From contig JAUYCF010000058.1 in assembly GCA_030692355.1 (NCBI GenBank), positions 1 to 37,496 of the forward strand: DNA of 37,496 nt. The letters run 5' to 3'. Position numbers and translations under genes: made by a program. The notes under the pieces are model-generated. The model was not told the origin of the DNA. It did no database searches and saw only the letters and a list, made by a program, of their open reading frames with translations. The DNA comes from Thiobacillus sp. Its GTDB lineage: Bacteria > Pseudomonadota > Gammaproteobacteria > Burkholderiales > Thiobacillaceae. Shown here piece after piece: positions 25,115 to 32,684 of this stretch; the stretch's first letter is position 1; every line of letters begins with the position of its first letter.

Positions 25115-25693
25115 ATGACGATGAAGTGGAGAGGATGGGCGCTGACCACAGGCGTCCTGGCTATATCTGCGATGGCGCAGGCGGCACCGCCAACTGCGGC
25201 GATGCTGTCCAATGCCTGTGCCGGCTGTCATGGTACCAACGGCGGCAGCGCCGGCCCGAGCATGCCGAGCCTGGCCGGTCAGTCGAAGGAATCCATCGTC
25301 GACGCCATGACGAAATTCAAGAGCGGCGCACGCCCGGCATCGGTCATGGGCCGTCTGGCGAAGGGCTACAGTGATGCCGAGATCGCCGCCATGGGCGAGT
25401 TTTTCTCCAAGCAGAAGATCCATGTGACGAACCAGTCCCTTGACCCGGCGAAGGTCTCCAGGGGCGCCAGCCTGCAGGAAGCCAACTGCAGCCGTTGTCA
25501 TATCGATGACGGCAAGGAAGGCAAGGACGACACCCCCGTCATGGCCAGCCAGTGGCTGACTTATCTGCAGATGCAGATGGCGGACTATCTGACGGGCCAT
25601 CGCAAGATGCCGGAAAAAATGAAAGAGAAGGTCGATCCCATGTCCAAGGAAGACCTGGACGCCCTCTTGCACTTCTACGCTAGCGTTAAATAA
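25115..25693 (+). CDS. fccA: Dihaem c4-type cytochrome, likely FccA subunit
   Basis: The 192-aa product has a signal peptide (cleavage after AQA, about residue 23) and two c-heme motifs, CAGCH (35-39) and CSRCH (125-129). Each is followed by methionine-bearing segments. This matches cytochrome c4 and the FccA dihaem subunit of flavocytochrome c sulfide dehydrogenase. Directly downstream is an FccB-like flavoprotein, which favours FccA. The start at ATG 25115 follows GAGGAG and gives a normal signal peptide; an upstream in-frame ATG does not. It would accept electrons from FccB in the periplasm. Confidence 0.85.
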   Translation: MTMKWRGWALTTGVLAISAMAQAAPPTAAMLSNACAGCHGTNGGSAGPSMPSLAGQSKESIVDAMTKFKSGARPASVMGRLAKGYSDAEIAAMGEFFSKQKIHVTNQSLDPAKVSRGASLQEANCSRCHIDDGKEGKDDTPVMASQWLTYLQMQMADYLTGHRKMPEKMKEKVDPMSKEDLDALLHFYASVK

Positions 25694-25706
25694 GGGAGGA
25701 ATGAAC

Positions 25707-26996
25707 ATGACTCTGGAACGCAGAAATTTCCTGAAACTGCTCGGCGCCGGCGCCGGCGTCGCAACCGCCGGGCTGGCCGGATGCGCCACGCAACAGCCTA
25801 AAACTGCCAGCGCGCCTACACGCAAGGTGGTGGTGATCGGCGGCGGCTACGGCGGCACGATCGCCGCCAAGTACGTTCGCATGATGGATCCGTCCATCGA
25901 GGTGACACTGATCGAGCGCAACGACCATTTCGTGTCCTGCCCGTTCTCCAATCTCTATCTCGGCGGACTGCTGAAGGATCTGTCGCCGCTGACCATCAAG
26001 TATGACAAGCTGGCCGCCAACCACGGCATCAAGGTGGTCCAGGCCGAGGTCACCGGCATCGACGCCGCGGGCCACAGCGTGACGACCAGCAAGGGTGTCT
26101 TCAAGTACGACCGCCTCGTGGTCTCCCCCGGAATCGAGTTCCGCACCGACGAGATCAAGGGCTACGATATGGCCTCCACGCCCGAAGTCATGCCCCATGC
26201 CTGGAAGGCAGGACCGCAGACCATCCTGCTGCGCAAGCAACTGGAAGCCTTGAAGCCGGGCGACAACGTGGTGATCTCCATTCCCCTGGCGCCCTTCCGT
26301 TGTCCGCCCGGCCCCTACGAGCGGGCCAGCATGATTGCCATGTACCTCAAGCAGCACAAACCCGGCTCCAAGGTCATCATTCTTGACGCCAACCCGGACA
26401 TCGTCTCCAAGAAGGGCCTGTTCATGAAGGGCTGGAAGAAGCACTACGATGGCCTCGTTGACTACCGTCCGGCCAAGAAGGTCACGGAAGTGGATACCCG
26501 GAATATGACCGTGCTGATCGAGGGCGTCGAAGAAGTCAGGGGCGCCGTCATCAACCTCATCCCGCCCCAGAAGGCCGGTCATATTGCTCATGTCGCCGGC
26601 CTGGTGGGTGACGACAAGAAGTGGTGCCCGGTCAATCCAATGACTTTCGAATCCACCCTGCACAAGGACATCCATGTCATCGGCGATTCCTCGATCGCCG
26701 GCGCCATGCCCAAGTCTGGCTACTCGGCCAACTCGGAAGCCAAGGTCTGCGCCAGCAGTATCGTGGCATTGATGAACGGCAAGGAAATCACCGAAATGTC
26801 CGGCATCAACACCTGTTACAGCTACCTGTCAGCCAAGGAAGCCGTCAGCGTCACCGGCGTCTATCGGGTGAACAAGGAGAAGAATGTCATCGAGGCGGTA
26901 CCGGGCTCGGTTGGCGTCTCTCCCGATCTCTCCGAGGTCGAAGCGATTTATGCCGAAAGCTGGTTGAAGAACATCCTGACCGAAATGTCGACCTGA
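25707..26996 (+). CDS. fccB: Flavocytochrome c sulfide dehydrogenase flavoprotein FccB-like
   Basis: The 429-aa product begins with a Tat signal (ERRNFLKLLGAGAG, Arg5-Arg6). The sequence LAGC at 23-26 also makes a lipobox, which FccB usually lacks. The FAD-binding GGGYGG lies at 45-50. The cysteine that carries covalent FAD in known FccB proteins corresponds to Cys78 in FVSCPFSNLYLGG. The redox pair is Cys199 (APFRCPPGPYERAS) and Cys307 (KKWCPVNPMTFES), both conserved. It oxidises sulfide to polysulfide or sulfur and passes electrons to FccA. The ATG at 25707 has better spacing from GGGAGG than 25701, which adds two residues. A strong terminator follows, closing the operon. Confidence 0.88.
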   Translation: MTLERRNFLKLLGAGAGVATAGLAGCATQQPKTASAPTRKVVVIGGGYGGTIAAKYVRMMDPSIEVTLIERNDHFVSCPFSNLYLGGLLKDLSPLTIKYDKLAANHGIKVVQAEVTGIDAAGHSVTTSKGVFKYDRLVVSPGIEFRTDEIKGYDMASTPEVMPHAWKAGPQTILLRKQLEALKPGDNVVISIPLAPFRCPPGPYERASMIAMYLKQHKPGSKVIILDANPDIVSKKGLFMKGWKKHYDGLVDYRPAKKVTEVDTRNMTVLIEGVEEVRGAVINLIPPQKAGHIAHVAGLVGDDKKWCPVNPMTFESTLHKDIHVIGDSSIAGAMPKSGYSANSEAKVCASSIVALMNGKEITEMSGINTCYSYLSAKEAVSVTGVYRVNKEKNVIEAVPGSVGVSPDLSEVEAIYAESWLKNILTEMST

Positions 26997-27013
26997 TTGC
27001 TGCTTTACGCTCC

Positions 27014-27046
27014 AAACAAACCCCGCCGTTGCGGGGTTTGTTTTTT
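27014..27046 (+). terminator. Rho-independent terminator after the redox operon
   Basis: A perfect 13-bp stem (AAACAAACCCCGC with GCGGGGTTTGTTT) and a 4-base loop (CGTT) end in a T-run. It lies 17 bp after the fccB stop. Confidence 0.92.
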
Positions 27047-27214
27047 GGAGCCCCGGAAAATGCTGGGGCAAACTTGGCCGGATCAATTCCGGCTGTTGTA
27101 AGCTTCCTATCGGGCACGCCTTCCCGCACAGGGGTTGACGTTCCCGCTTGGCGCATTGATGCCGCTTGGAACGGGGGGCGCCATGAATGAGCGTACTTCC
27201 CTAATGGAGGGCCT

Positions 27215-27751
27215 ATGTCCCATGCAGTAGCGACCTTGGCAGGCGGCTGTTTCTGGTGCCTCGAAACGGTGTTCAACCAGCTGCGCGGCGTCGAATCCGC
27301 GGTGTCGGGCTACATGGGCGGACACACGGCGAACCCTACCTATACGGGTATCTGCAACGGCGACACCGGCCACGCCGAAGTGGTGCAGGTGACGTTCGAC
27401 CCGGACGTGATTTCGTATCGGGAATTGCTCGACGTCTTTTTCACCCTGCACGACCCCACGCAACTCAACAGACAGGGCAACGACATCGGCACCCAGTACC
27501 GCTCGGCGATTTTCTGGCACACGCCGGAGCAGAAGGCCGAAGCGGAAGCCGTGATTGCGGAGCTGACGTCAGCCAGACAGTTCGACGCGCCCATCGTGAC
27601 GGAGGTGACCGAAGCGACGACCTTCTACCCCGCCGAGGATTATCATCAACGCTACTTCGCCAGCAACCCCAATCAGCCTTACTGCCAGTTCGTGGTGGCG
27701 CCGAAGGTGGCCAAGGCGCGGGCGAAATATGCTGCGCGCCTGAAGGACTAA
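27215..27751 (+). CDS. msrA: Peptide methionine-(S)-S-oxide reductase MsrA (intact copy)
   Basis: The 178-aa cytosolic enzyme repairs oxidised methionine in proteins. The catalytic motif GGCFWCLE places the nucleophile at Cys12. ESAVSGYMGGHTANPTY, then NGDTGHAEVVQVTFDP, LNRQGNDIGTQYRSAIF and TFYPAEDYHQRYFASNPNQPYC are complete. An AGGGCC-type site (GGAGGGCCT) precedes the ATG. The 5' end has a decayed relative at 23092-23166 and the 3' end a diverged one at 28363-28462, on either side. It is the only full msrA in the window. Confidence 0.95.
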   Translation: MSHAVATLAGGCFWCLETVFNQLRGVESAVSGYMGGHTANPTYTGICNGDTGHAEVVQVTFDPDVISYRELLDVFFTLHDPTQLNRQGNDIGTQYRSAIFWHTPEQKAEAEAVIAELTSARQFDAPIVTEVTEATTFYPAEDYHQRYFASNPNQPYCQFVVAPKVAKARAKYAARLKD

Positions 27752-27793
27752 AATGCGGGATCGTTCTAAGCGGTGATGCGCTAACATTCAACC

Positions 27794-28036
27794 ATGCCAA
27801 CCATTTTTCAGCTTGATGGATATCGATTTTTCTTTTTCTCCAACGAAGGCAACCCCCGTGAACCCATACATGTGCATATTCGCAAAGACGGGAATCGCGC
27901 CAAGTTCTGGCTGTATCCAGTCTGCGTGGCGAACAATCAGGGCTACACAGGCAAAGAACTGAACAAACTGGCGCAGATCGTGGACGCGCGCAAAGACGAG
28001 ATAAAAAGGGCATGGCATGAACATTTCGGCAATTGA
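27794..28036 (+). CDS. DUF4160 family protein
   Basis: The 80-aa product begins MPTIFQLDGYRFFFFSNEG and has EPIHVHIRKDG, the conserved core of DUF4160, then a helix-rich end, LNKLAQIVDARKDEIKRAW. It overlaps the DUF2442 gene by 20 bp. Such pairs are common, portable, small two-gene units and have been suspected to act like toxin-antitoxin modules; the function is unproven. The pair sits in an accessory pocket with lower GC than its surroundings. Confidence 0.85.
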   Translation: MPTIFQLDGYRFFFFSNEGNPREPIHVHIRKDGNRAKFWLYPVCVANNQGYTGKELNKLAQIVDARKDEIKRAWHEHFGN

Positions 28037-28271
28037 ACTGAGCTTCGACGAATCCATGATGTGGGTGGACTTATCAGACGGCCGCAAACTCGGCGTACCG
28101 CTCGCCTACTTCCCCCGCCTGTTGCGCGCCACCCCGGAGCAGCGCCTGCAATATGAAATGTCGGGCAACGGCACAGGACTGCACTGGGAAGCGCTGGACG
28201 AAGACATCAGCGTAGAGGGCCTGCTGATGGGAGTAGGCGACCAGACGCAGGGCCACTCGCTGGCAGCGTGA
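28017..28271 (+). CDS. DUF2442 family protein
   Basis: The 84-aa product has the DUF2442 pattern: DLSDGRKLGVPLAYFPRLLRATPEQR followed by WEALDEDISVEGLL. It starts inside the end of the DUF4160 gene (ATG at 28017), so the two are translated together. It is predicted to be a small DNA-binding-like or antitoxin-like partner, by association only. Confidence 0.87.
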   Translation: MNISAIELSFDESMMWVDLSDGRKLGVPLAYFPRLLRATPEQRLQYEMSGNGTGLHWEALDEDISVEGLLMGVGDQTQGHSLAA

Positions 28272-28362
28272 AGGCGTTTGTGTCCGCAATATCCCTACCC
28301 AGGATTTCCTGTTCGCGGAATTCAACTCGTGACTGGAACCTTTGATTCTTTGATTTCGACAT

Positions 28363-28462
28363 CAATCCCAATCAGCCCTACTGCCAGTTCGTGGTGGCGC
28401 CCAAGGTGGCGAAGGCGCGGGCGAAGTTTGTTGATCGCCTCAAAGATGTAAGCGGCGAATGA
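28363..28462 (+). pseudogene. msrA 3'-end remnant
   Basis: A frame reads NPNQPYCQFVVAPKVAKARA, then KFVDRLKD and VSGE to a TGA at 28460-28462. It parallels the last roughly 30 residues of the intact MsrA (YCQFVVAPKVAKARAKYAARLKD) with high base identity, but its last residues differ, so it is a diverged msrA copy. Upstream of 28363 similarity to msrA stops. It lies just before the GNAT gene. Confidence 0.82.
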
Positions 28463-28493
28463 CCAGAGTGGCTATATGACGTTAGGGTTTTCC

Positions 28494-28997
28494 ATGGAAA
28501 TTGCCGCACGTGTTGCCCTGCCACAAGATCGGGACGCAATCCGTCAGTTTTACGAACAAGCGATGAGGAATCATGTCGAGACGATTTGGGGTTGGGACCA
28601 ATCGTGGCAGGACAACGACTTCAACAATGCCTTCCAGTCTTCCTTGACCTATGTAATTGAGTCTGGCTCGACTCTTTTGGGCTATTTTCAAATCGACCAA
28701 AATGAAAATCATGACCATTTGCGAATGTTGATTCTCAAGCCCTCAGCGCGATCTGCTGGAATCGGAGCAAAAGTGCTTTCGCGAATTCTGGAAATAACTC
28801 ATGACAACGGCAAAACGCTGTTGCTGAGAGTGTTCAAATCGAATGTCAATGCGAAGCGGTTCTATGAACGTGAGGGATGGGCGGTGCTGGCTGAAGAGGA
28901 TTCGTTCTTCCTGATGGGACATTCCAACGCCATGTCCAGTCAGCCTGGCAAATCATTCCAACGCACCGCCAAAAGCTACGCTTTCGTTGTTCGCTGA
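28494..28997 (+). CDS. GNAT-family N-acetyltransferase
   Basis: The 167-aa product has the GNAT acetyl-CoA motif A near LRMLILKPSARSAGIGAKVLSRILE (RSAGIG being the R-x-x-G-x-G site) and motif B at NAKRFYEREGW. ATG 28494 is preferred to 28476 because TAGGG lies upstream at normal spacing. The C-terminal tail (GKSFQRTAKSYAF) is not part of the GNAT fold. Base composition is lower in GC than the flanking core genes, so recent acquisition is likely. The substrate is unknown. Confidence 0.8.
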   Translation: MEIAARVALPQDRDAIRQFYEQAMRNHVETIWGWDQSWQDNDFNNAFQSSLTYVIESGSTLLGYFQIDQNENHDHLRMLILKPSARSAGIGAKVLSRILEITHDNGKTLLLRVFKSNVNAKRFYEREGWAVLAEEDSFFLMGHSNAMSSQPGKSFQRTAKSYAFVVR

Positions 28998-29108
28998 ATT
29001 TCTGCTGGGGTCTTTGCCTTCACCGGGCTGCCTGTTGGCTGCGAGTGGCGTCGCAAATTTTCGGCGCTTATTCCTGGGAATAACGCATTTTGAACGCGAG
29101 CCCCGGCT

Positions 29109-30806
29109 TTACTTCTCCGTCTTCGCCCACGAATCCTTCAGCGTCACTGTGCGGTTGAACACCGGCGTACCCGGCTTCGTATCAATGCGGTCGGCGACGA
29201 AATAGCCGTGCCGCTCGAACTGGAAGGATTGCTCGGGCGCGGCATCCTTCAGCGCGGGTTCCAGTTGAGCGCGGATCACCTTCACCGAGTCGGCGTTGAT
29301 GTCGTTGAGGAAGTCGCCGTTTTCCTGTCCTGGCTGGGCAGTCTTGAACAGACGGTCGTACAGACGAACTTCGGCTTCGTACGCGTGCGTGGCGGACACC
29401 CAGTGGATGTTGCCCTTGACCTTGACCGAGTCGGCACCTGGCGTACCGGACTTGGTGTCGGGGAGGTATTCGCAATGCACCGCGGTGATGATGCCGTCGG
29501 CGTCCTTGTCGCAGCCGGTGCAGGTGACGACGTAGCCGTAGCGCAGTCGAACCGAGTTGCCGGGGAATAAACGGAAGTAGCCCTTGGACGGGGTTTCCAT
29601 GAAGTCCTCGCGCTCGATCCACAGTTCGCGTGAGAGCGGCACCGCGCGCTTGCCGACGTCGGGCTGCTGCGGGTGGTTGGGAGCGAAGCACTCTTCCGAC
29701 TGCTCCGCTGGATAGTTGTCGATGATGAGCTTGACCGGGTCGAGCACGGCGATGCGGCGATGCGCGCTGTCGTTCAGCACGTCGCGCTGGCATTCCTCGA
29801 ACACGCTGTAGTCGATCCAGCCGTCTGACTTGGACACGCCAATGCGGTCGGTGAAGCGGCGGAAGCCTTCCGGCGTGTAGCCGCGGCGGCGCGCGCCGAC
29901 GAGGGTGGGCAGGCGCGGATCGTCCCAGCCGCTGACATGTTTTTCTTCCACCAGCTGGATCAGCTTGCGCTTCGACAGCACGACGTAGGTCAGATTCAGG
30001 CGGGCGAATTCGATCTGCTGCGGCAGCGGGCGGGCGAAGAAGCCGCCGTCGGCCAGCTTGTCGAGCAGCCAGTCGTAAAACGGCCGCTGGTCCTCGAATT
30101 CCAGGGTGCAGATCGAGTGCGTGATGTGTTCGATCGCGTCCTCGATCGGGTGGGCGTAGGTGTACATCGGGTAGATGCACCAGGTGTCGCCGGTGTTGTG
30201 GTGATGCGCGTGCTTGATGCGGTAGATCGCCGGGTCGCGCAGGTTGATGTTGGGCGAGGCCATGTCGATCTTGGCGCGCAGCACGTGGGCGCCGTCGGGG
30301 AATTCGCCGGCGCGCATCTTGCGAAACAGGTCGAGGTTTTCTTCCACGCTGCGGCTGCGGTAGGGGCTGTCCTTGCCCGGCTCGGTCAAGCTGCCGCGGT
30401 AGGCGCGCATCTCGTCGGCGGACAGTGAATCGACGTAGGCGTGGCCGGCCTGGATCAGGTGCTCGGCGCAGGCGTACATGGTGTCGAAGTAGTTCGACGC
30501 GAAGTAGAGATGTTGGCCCCAGTCGAAGCCCAGCCACTTCACCGATTCGAGGATGGCGTCGACGTATTCCTGGCTTTCCTTTTCCGGGTTGGTGTCGTCG
30601 AAGCGCAGGTGGCACACGCCGCCGTAGTCGCGCGCGAGGCCGAAGTTCAAAAAGATCGACTTGGCGTGGCCCAGGTGCAGGTATCCGTTGGGCTCGGGTG
30701 GAAAGCGCGTCTCGACGCGGCCGCCCCATTTACCGGCGGCGTTCTGCTCGTCGATGATGTTGCGGATGAAGTTGGCGGCGGGGGCGGGGATGGGGGAATT
30801 GCTCAT
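29109..30806 (-). CDS. glnS: Glutaminyl-tRNA synthetase
   Basis: The 565-aa class I aminoacyl-tRNA synthetase attaches glutamine to tRNA-Gln. The Rossmann domain has RFPPEPNGYLHLGHAKSIFLN (HIGH-type HLGH) and RFDDTNPEKE. The KMSKS-type site is VVLSKRKL, and the IRP-type GVSKSDGWIDYSVFEECQRD segment follows. The C-terminal anticodon-binding beta domain is present. The length is normal. It is preceded on the same strand by a toxin-antitoxin pair. Confidence 0.97.
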   Translation of the reverse strand: MSNSPIPAPAANFIRNIIDEQNAAGKWGGRVETRFPPEPNGYLHLGHAKSIFLNFGLARDYGGVCHLRFDDTNPEKESQEYVDAILESVKWLGFDWGQHLYFASNYFDTMYACAEHLIQAGHAYVDSLSADEMRAYRGSLTEPGKDSPYRSRSVEENLDLFRKMRAGEFPDGAHVLRAKIDMASPNINLRDPAIYRIKHAHHHNTGDTWCIYPMYTYAHPIEDAIEHITHSICTLEFEDQRPFYDWLLDKLADGGFFARPLPQQIEFARLNLTYVVLSKRKLIQLVEEKHVSGWDDPRLPTLVGARRRGYTPEGFRRFTDRIGVSKSDGWIDYSVFEECQRDVLNDSAHRRIAVLDPVKLIIDNYPAEQSEECFAPNHPQQPDVGKRAVPLSRELWIEREDFMETPSKGYFRLFPGNSVRLRYGYVVTCTGCDKDADGIITAVHCEYLPDTKSGTPGADSVKVKGNIHWVSATHAYEAEVRLYDRLFKTAQPGQENGDFLNDINADSVKVIRAQLEPALKDAAPEQSFQFERHGYFVADRIDTKPGTPVFNRTVTLKDSWAKTEK

Positions 30807-30847
30807 ATGCGATGCGTAGCGAGAAAGTCGGTCGAAAAGTCGTGCAC

Positions 30848-31180
30848 TCAGTTCGGGCCGCCGAGCAGCCGCTGCGAGAGCAGGGTCTGCATGTCGCGCC
30901 GGCCATCGGCGATCAGGTATACGACAACCTCGGTGCGGATTATCCGGTAAATCAGCCGATAGGGCTTGAAAAACACCTGGCGGTATTGGTGAATGCCAAG
31001 CGCCAGCAACTCCCGGGGGTGCGAGCCGCGCTCGGGAAAGATCGCCAGATCGCCGGCGATTTTCAGCAGCCTGTCCAGCACGCGGTTGGCGCTGGCTTTG
31101 GAGTCGCGATGCGCGATGTAATCGTAAAGCGCTTCCAGGTCGCGCTCCGCGCCCGCGGTCAGCAGGACCTTGTAGGGCAT
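30848..31180 (-). CDS. ParE/RelE-family toxin of a type II TA system
   Basis: The 110-aa product has the ParE/RelE pattern: MPYKVLLTAGAERDLEALYDYI, LDRLLKIAGDLAIFPERGSHPRE and a central strand region YRLIYRIIRTEVVVYLIADGRRDM. The ATG at 31180 begins 4 bases after the antitoxin stop; a longer frame upstream overlaps the antitoxin and is rejected. ParE proteins usually inhibit gyrase and RelE proteins cut mRNA; sequence alone does not decide. Confidence 0.83.
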   Translation of the reverse strand: MPYKVLLTAGAERDLEALYDYIAHRDSKASANRVLDRLLKIAGDLAIFPERGSHPRELLALGIHQYRQVFFKPYRLIYRIIRTEVVVYLIADGRRDMQTLLSQRLLGGPN

Positions 31181-31184
31181 GGGC

Positions 31185-31454
31185 TCAGGCTTGCCTGGTG
31201 CGCAGCCGTTTGACGACATCGGCCAAGGGGCGTGTTCTTCCGGCCTCGACGTCCTGGTTGCCCAGCGCCAGCAGCTTCAACAAGGCCAGCGTTTCCTGCG
31301 TTTCCTCGTAGCTGGCCACGTCCTGGATGACCGCCTTGGCTTCGCCGTTTTGCGTGATGATCATGGCTTCGCGCTGCTCGGTGAGTTGCTGCAGCACTTC
31401 GGCGGCATTGGCCTTCAGATAACTGATGGGTTTGACCTGGGTCGAGTAGCGCAT
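31185..31454 (-). CDS. Phd/YefM-family antitoxin
   Basis: The 89-aa product has the Phd/YefM N-terminus: VKPISYLKANAAEVLQQLTEQREAMIITQNGEAKAVIQDVASYEE. It should bind its own operator and neutralise the toxin encoded next. A GGAGGG site precedes the ATG, and a palindrome lies upstream at 31473-31490. The pair lies between glnS and mnmA, on the same strand as both. Confidence 0.85.
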   Translation of the reverse strand: MRYSTQVKPISYLKANAAEVLQQLTEQREAMIITQNGEAKAVIQDVASYEETQETLALLKLLALGNQDVEAGRTRPLADVVKRLRTRQA

Positions 31455-31472
31455 GATGCCCTCCGTTTTGAT

Positions 31473-31490
31473 GAGACTGAATATAGTCTC
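31473..31490. promoter_or_regulatory. Possible operator of the toxin-antitoxin pair
   Basis: An exact inverted repeat GAGACT-(6 bases)-AGTCTC, with an AT-rich centre (GAATAT), lies 19 bases upstream of the antitoxin start. It overlaps the AT-rich stretch most likely to hold the promoter. Antitoxins of this family bind such sites; the assignment is inference. Confidence 0.45.
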
Positions 31491-31511
31491 TTATCGGTTC
31501 ACCCGCAACGG

Positions 31512-32585
31512 TCAGGTAATGATGCCGCCGCCGAGACAGACATTGCCGTCGTAGAGAACCACCGACTGGCCGGGCGTGACCGCCCATTGCGGGGCGTCGA
31601 ACGCGAGTTCCAGCGTGTCGCCATCGAGCCGGGTGATGCGGCAGGGCGCGTCGGTCTGGCGGTAGCGGGTCTTCGCGGTGTAGGGCTTGTCGGGGTCGGG
31701 CGCTGTGCCGCTGATCCAGTTGAGCTGGCCGGCGCCAAGGTTGCAGCGCTTGAGCAGCGGGTGTTCGTGCCCCTGCACCACGATCAGCGTATTGCGCGCC
31801 ATGTCCTTGGCGGCGACGAACCACGGTTCGGTATTGCCGTCCTTCTGCCCGCCGATGCCGAGGCCCTGGCGCTGCCCCAGGGTGTAATACATCAGGCCCT
31901 GATGCTGGCCGAGCACGCGGCCCTCGGGCGTTTTCATCTCGCCGGGGTCGCGCGGCAGGTAGCGTTCGAGGAATTCTCGGAAGTTGCGCTCGCCGATGAA
32001 ACAGATGCCGGTGCTGTCCTTCTTGGCGGCGTTGGGCAGGCCGATCTTCTGCGCCAGCGCGCGCACCTCCGGCTTCGGCAGATGGGCCAGCGGAAACAGG
32101 GCAGGGCGGAGCTGCGCCTGGCTCAGGCGGTAGAGAAAATAGCTCTGGTCCTTGTTGGCGTCCGTCGCTTTCAACAGCGTGGCGCGGCCGGCGGCGTCTG
32201 CGCCCTTGCCGACATAATGCCCGGTGGCGATGTATTCGGCGCCGCGCGCGATGGCGTCGTCGAGGAAGGCCTTGAACTTGATTTCGGCGTTGCACAGTAC
32301 GTCGGGGTTGGGGGTGCGTCCGGCCCGGTATTCGGCGAGGAAATAGCTGAACACGCGTTCCTTGTACTCGGCGGCGAAGTTGACCGCATCGACCTCGATG
32401 CCGAGCACGTCGGCCACCGCCAGCACGTCGAGAAAATCCTGCCGTGCGGTGCACTGCCCGGTATTGTCGTCGTCGTCCCAGTTCTTCATGAAGACGCCGA
32501 GCACGTCGTAGCCCTGCTGCTTCAGCAGATAGGCGGCGACGGCGGAGTCGACCCCGCCCGACATCCCGACGACGACCTTAGTCAT
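31512..32585 (-). CDS. mnmA: tRNA-specific 2-thiouridylase MnmA
   Basis: The 357-aa enzyme makes 2-thiouridine at wobble position 34 of Lys, Glu and Gln tRNAs. The PP-loop is [15 protein letters not shown] at residues 7-21. The two catalytic cysteines are in [13 protein letters not shown] (Cys98) and [10 protein letters not shown] (Cys195). [23 protein letters not shown] and the C-terminal beta-barrel are present. It is followed by a palindromic repeat, then nudJ and rluE on the same strand, which is the same order as in E. coli. Sulfur comes from the Tus relay or an equivalent not seen here. Confidence 0.96.
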   Translation of the reverse strand: MTKVVVGMSGGVDSAVAAYLLKQQGYDVLGVFMKNWDDDDNTGQCTARQDFLDVLAVADVLGIEVDAVNFAAEYKERVFSYFLAEYRAGRTPNPDVLCNAEIKFKAFLDDAIARGAEYIATGHYVGKGADAAGRATLLKATDANKDQSYFLYRLSQAQLRPALFPLAHLPKPEVRALAQKIGLPNAAKKDSTGICFIGERNFREFLERYLPRDPGEMKTPEGRVLGQHQGLMYYTLGQRQGLGIGGQKDGNTEPWFVAAKDMARNTLIVVQGHEHPLLKRCNLGAGQLNWISGTAPDPDKPYTAKTRYRQTDAPCRITRLDGDTLELAFDAPQWAVTPGQSVVLYDGNVCLGGGIIT

Positions 32586-32596
32586 GCGTTCTCCCC

Positions 32597-32673
32597 GTCA
32601 TTGCGAGGCGCAGCCGAAGCAATCCAGGCTGCGCGCGGCTGGATTGCTTCGTCACTTCGTTCCTCGCAATGAC
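32597..32673. repeat. CGTCATTGCGAG-type palindromic repeat, copy 4
   Basis: CGTCATTGCGAGG (32596-32608) and CCTCGCAATGAC (32662-32673) form the outer pair, with inner GAAGCAATCCAG and GGATTGCTTC. It fills most of the short space between mnmA and nudJ. Confidence 0.78.
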
Positions 32674-32684
32674 AGAAATGGAAG

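Noticed and set aside
25115-25693. Calling the dihaem gene a stand-alone cytochrome c4
   Set aside because: The adjacent FccB-like gene and shared operon fit FccA better, though the sequence alone cannot separate the two.
12517-32673. A CRISPR array formed by the repeated palindromes
   Set aside because: The copies are far apart, in intergenic sites, differ in arm content, and show no regular short spacers. They are dispersed repeats.
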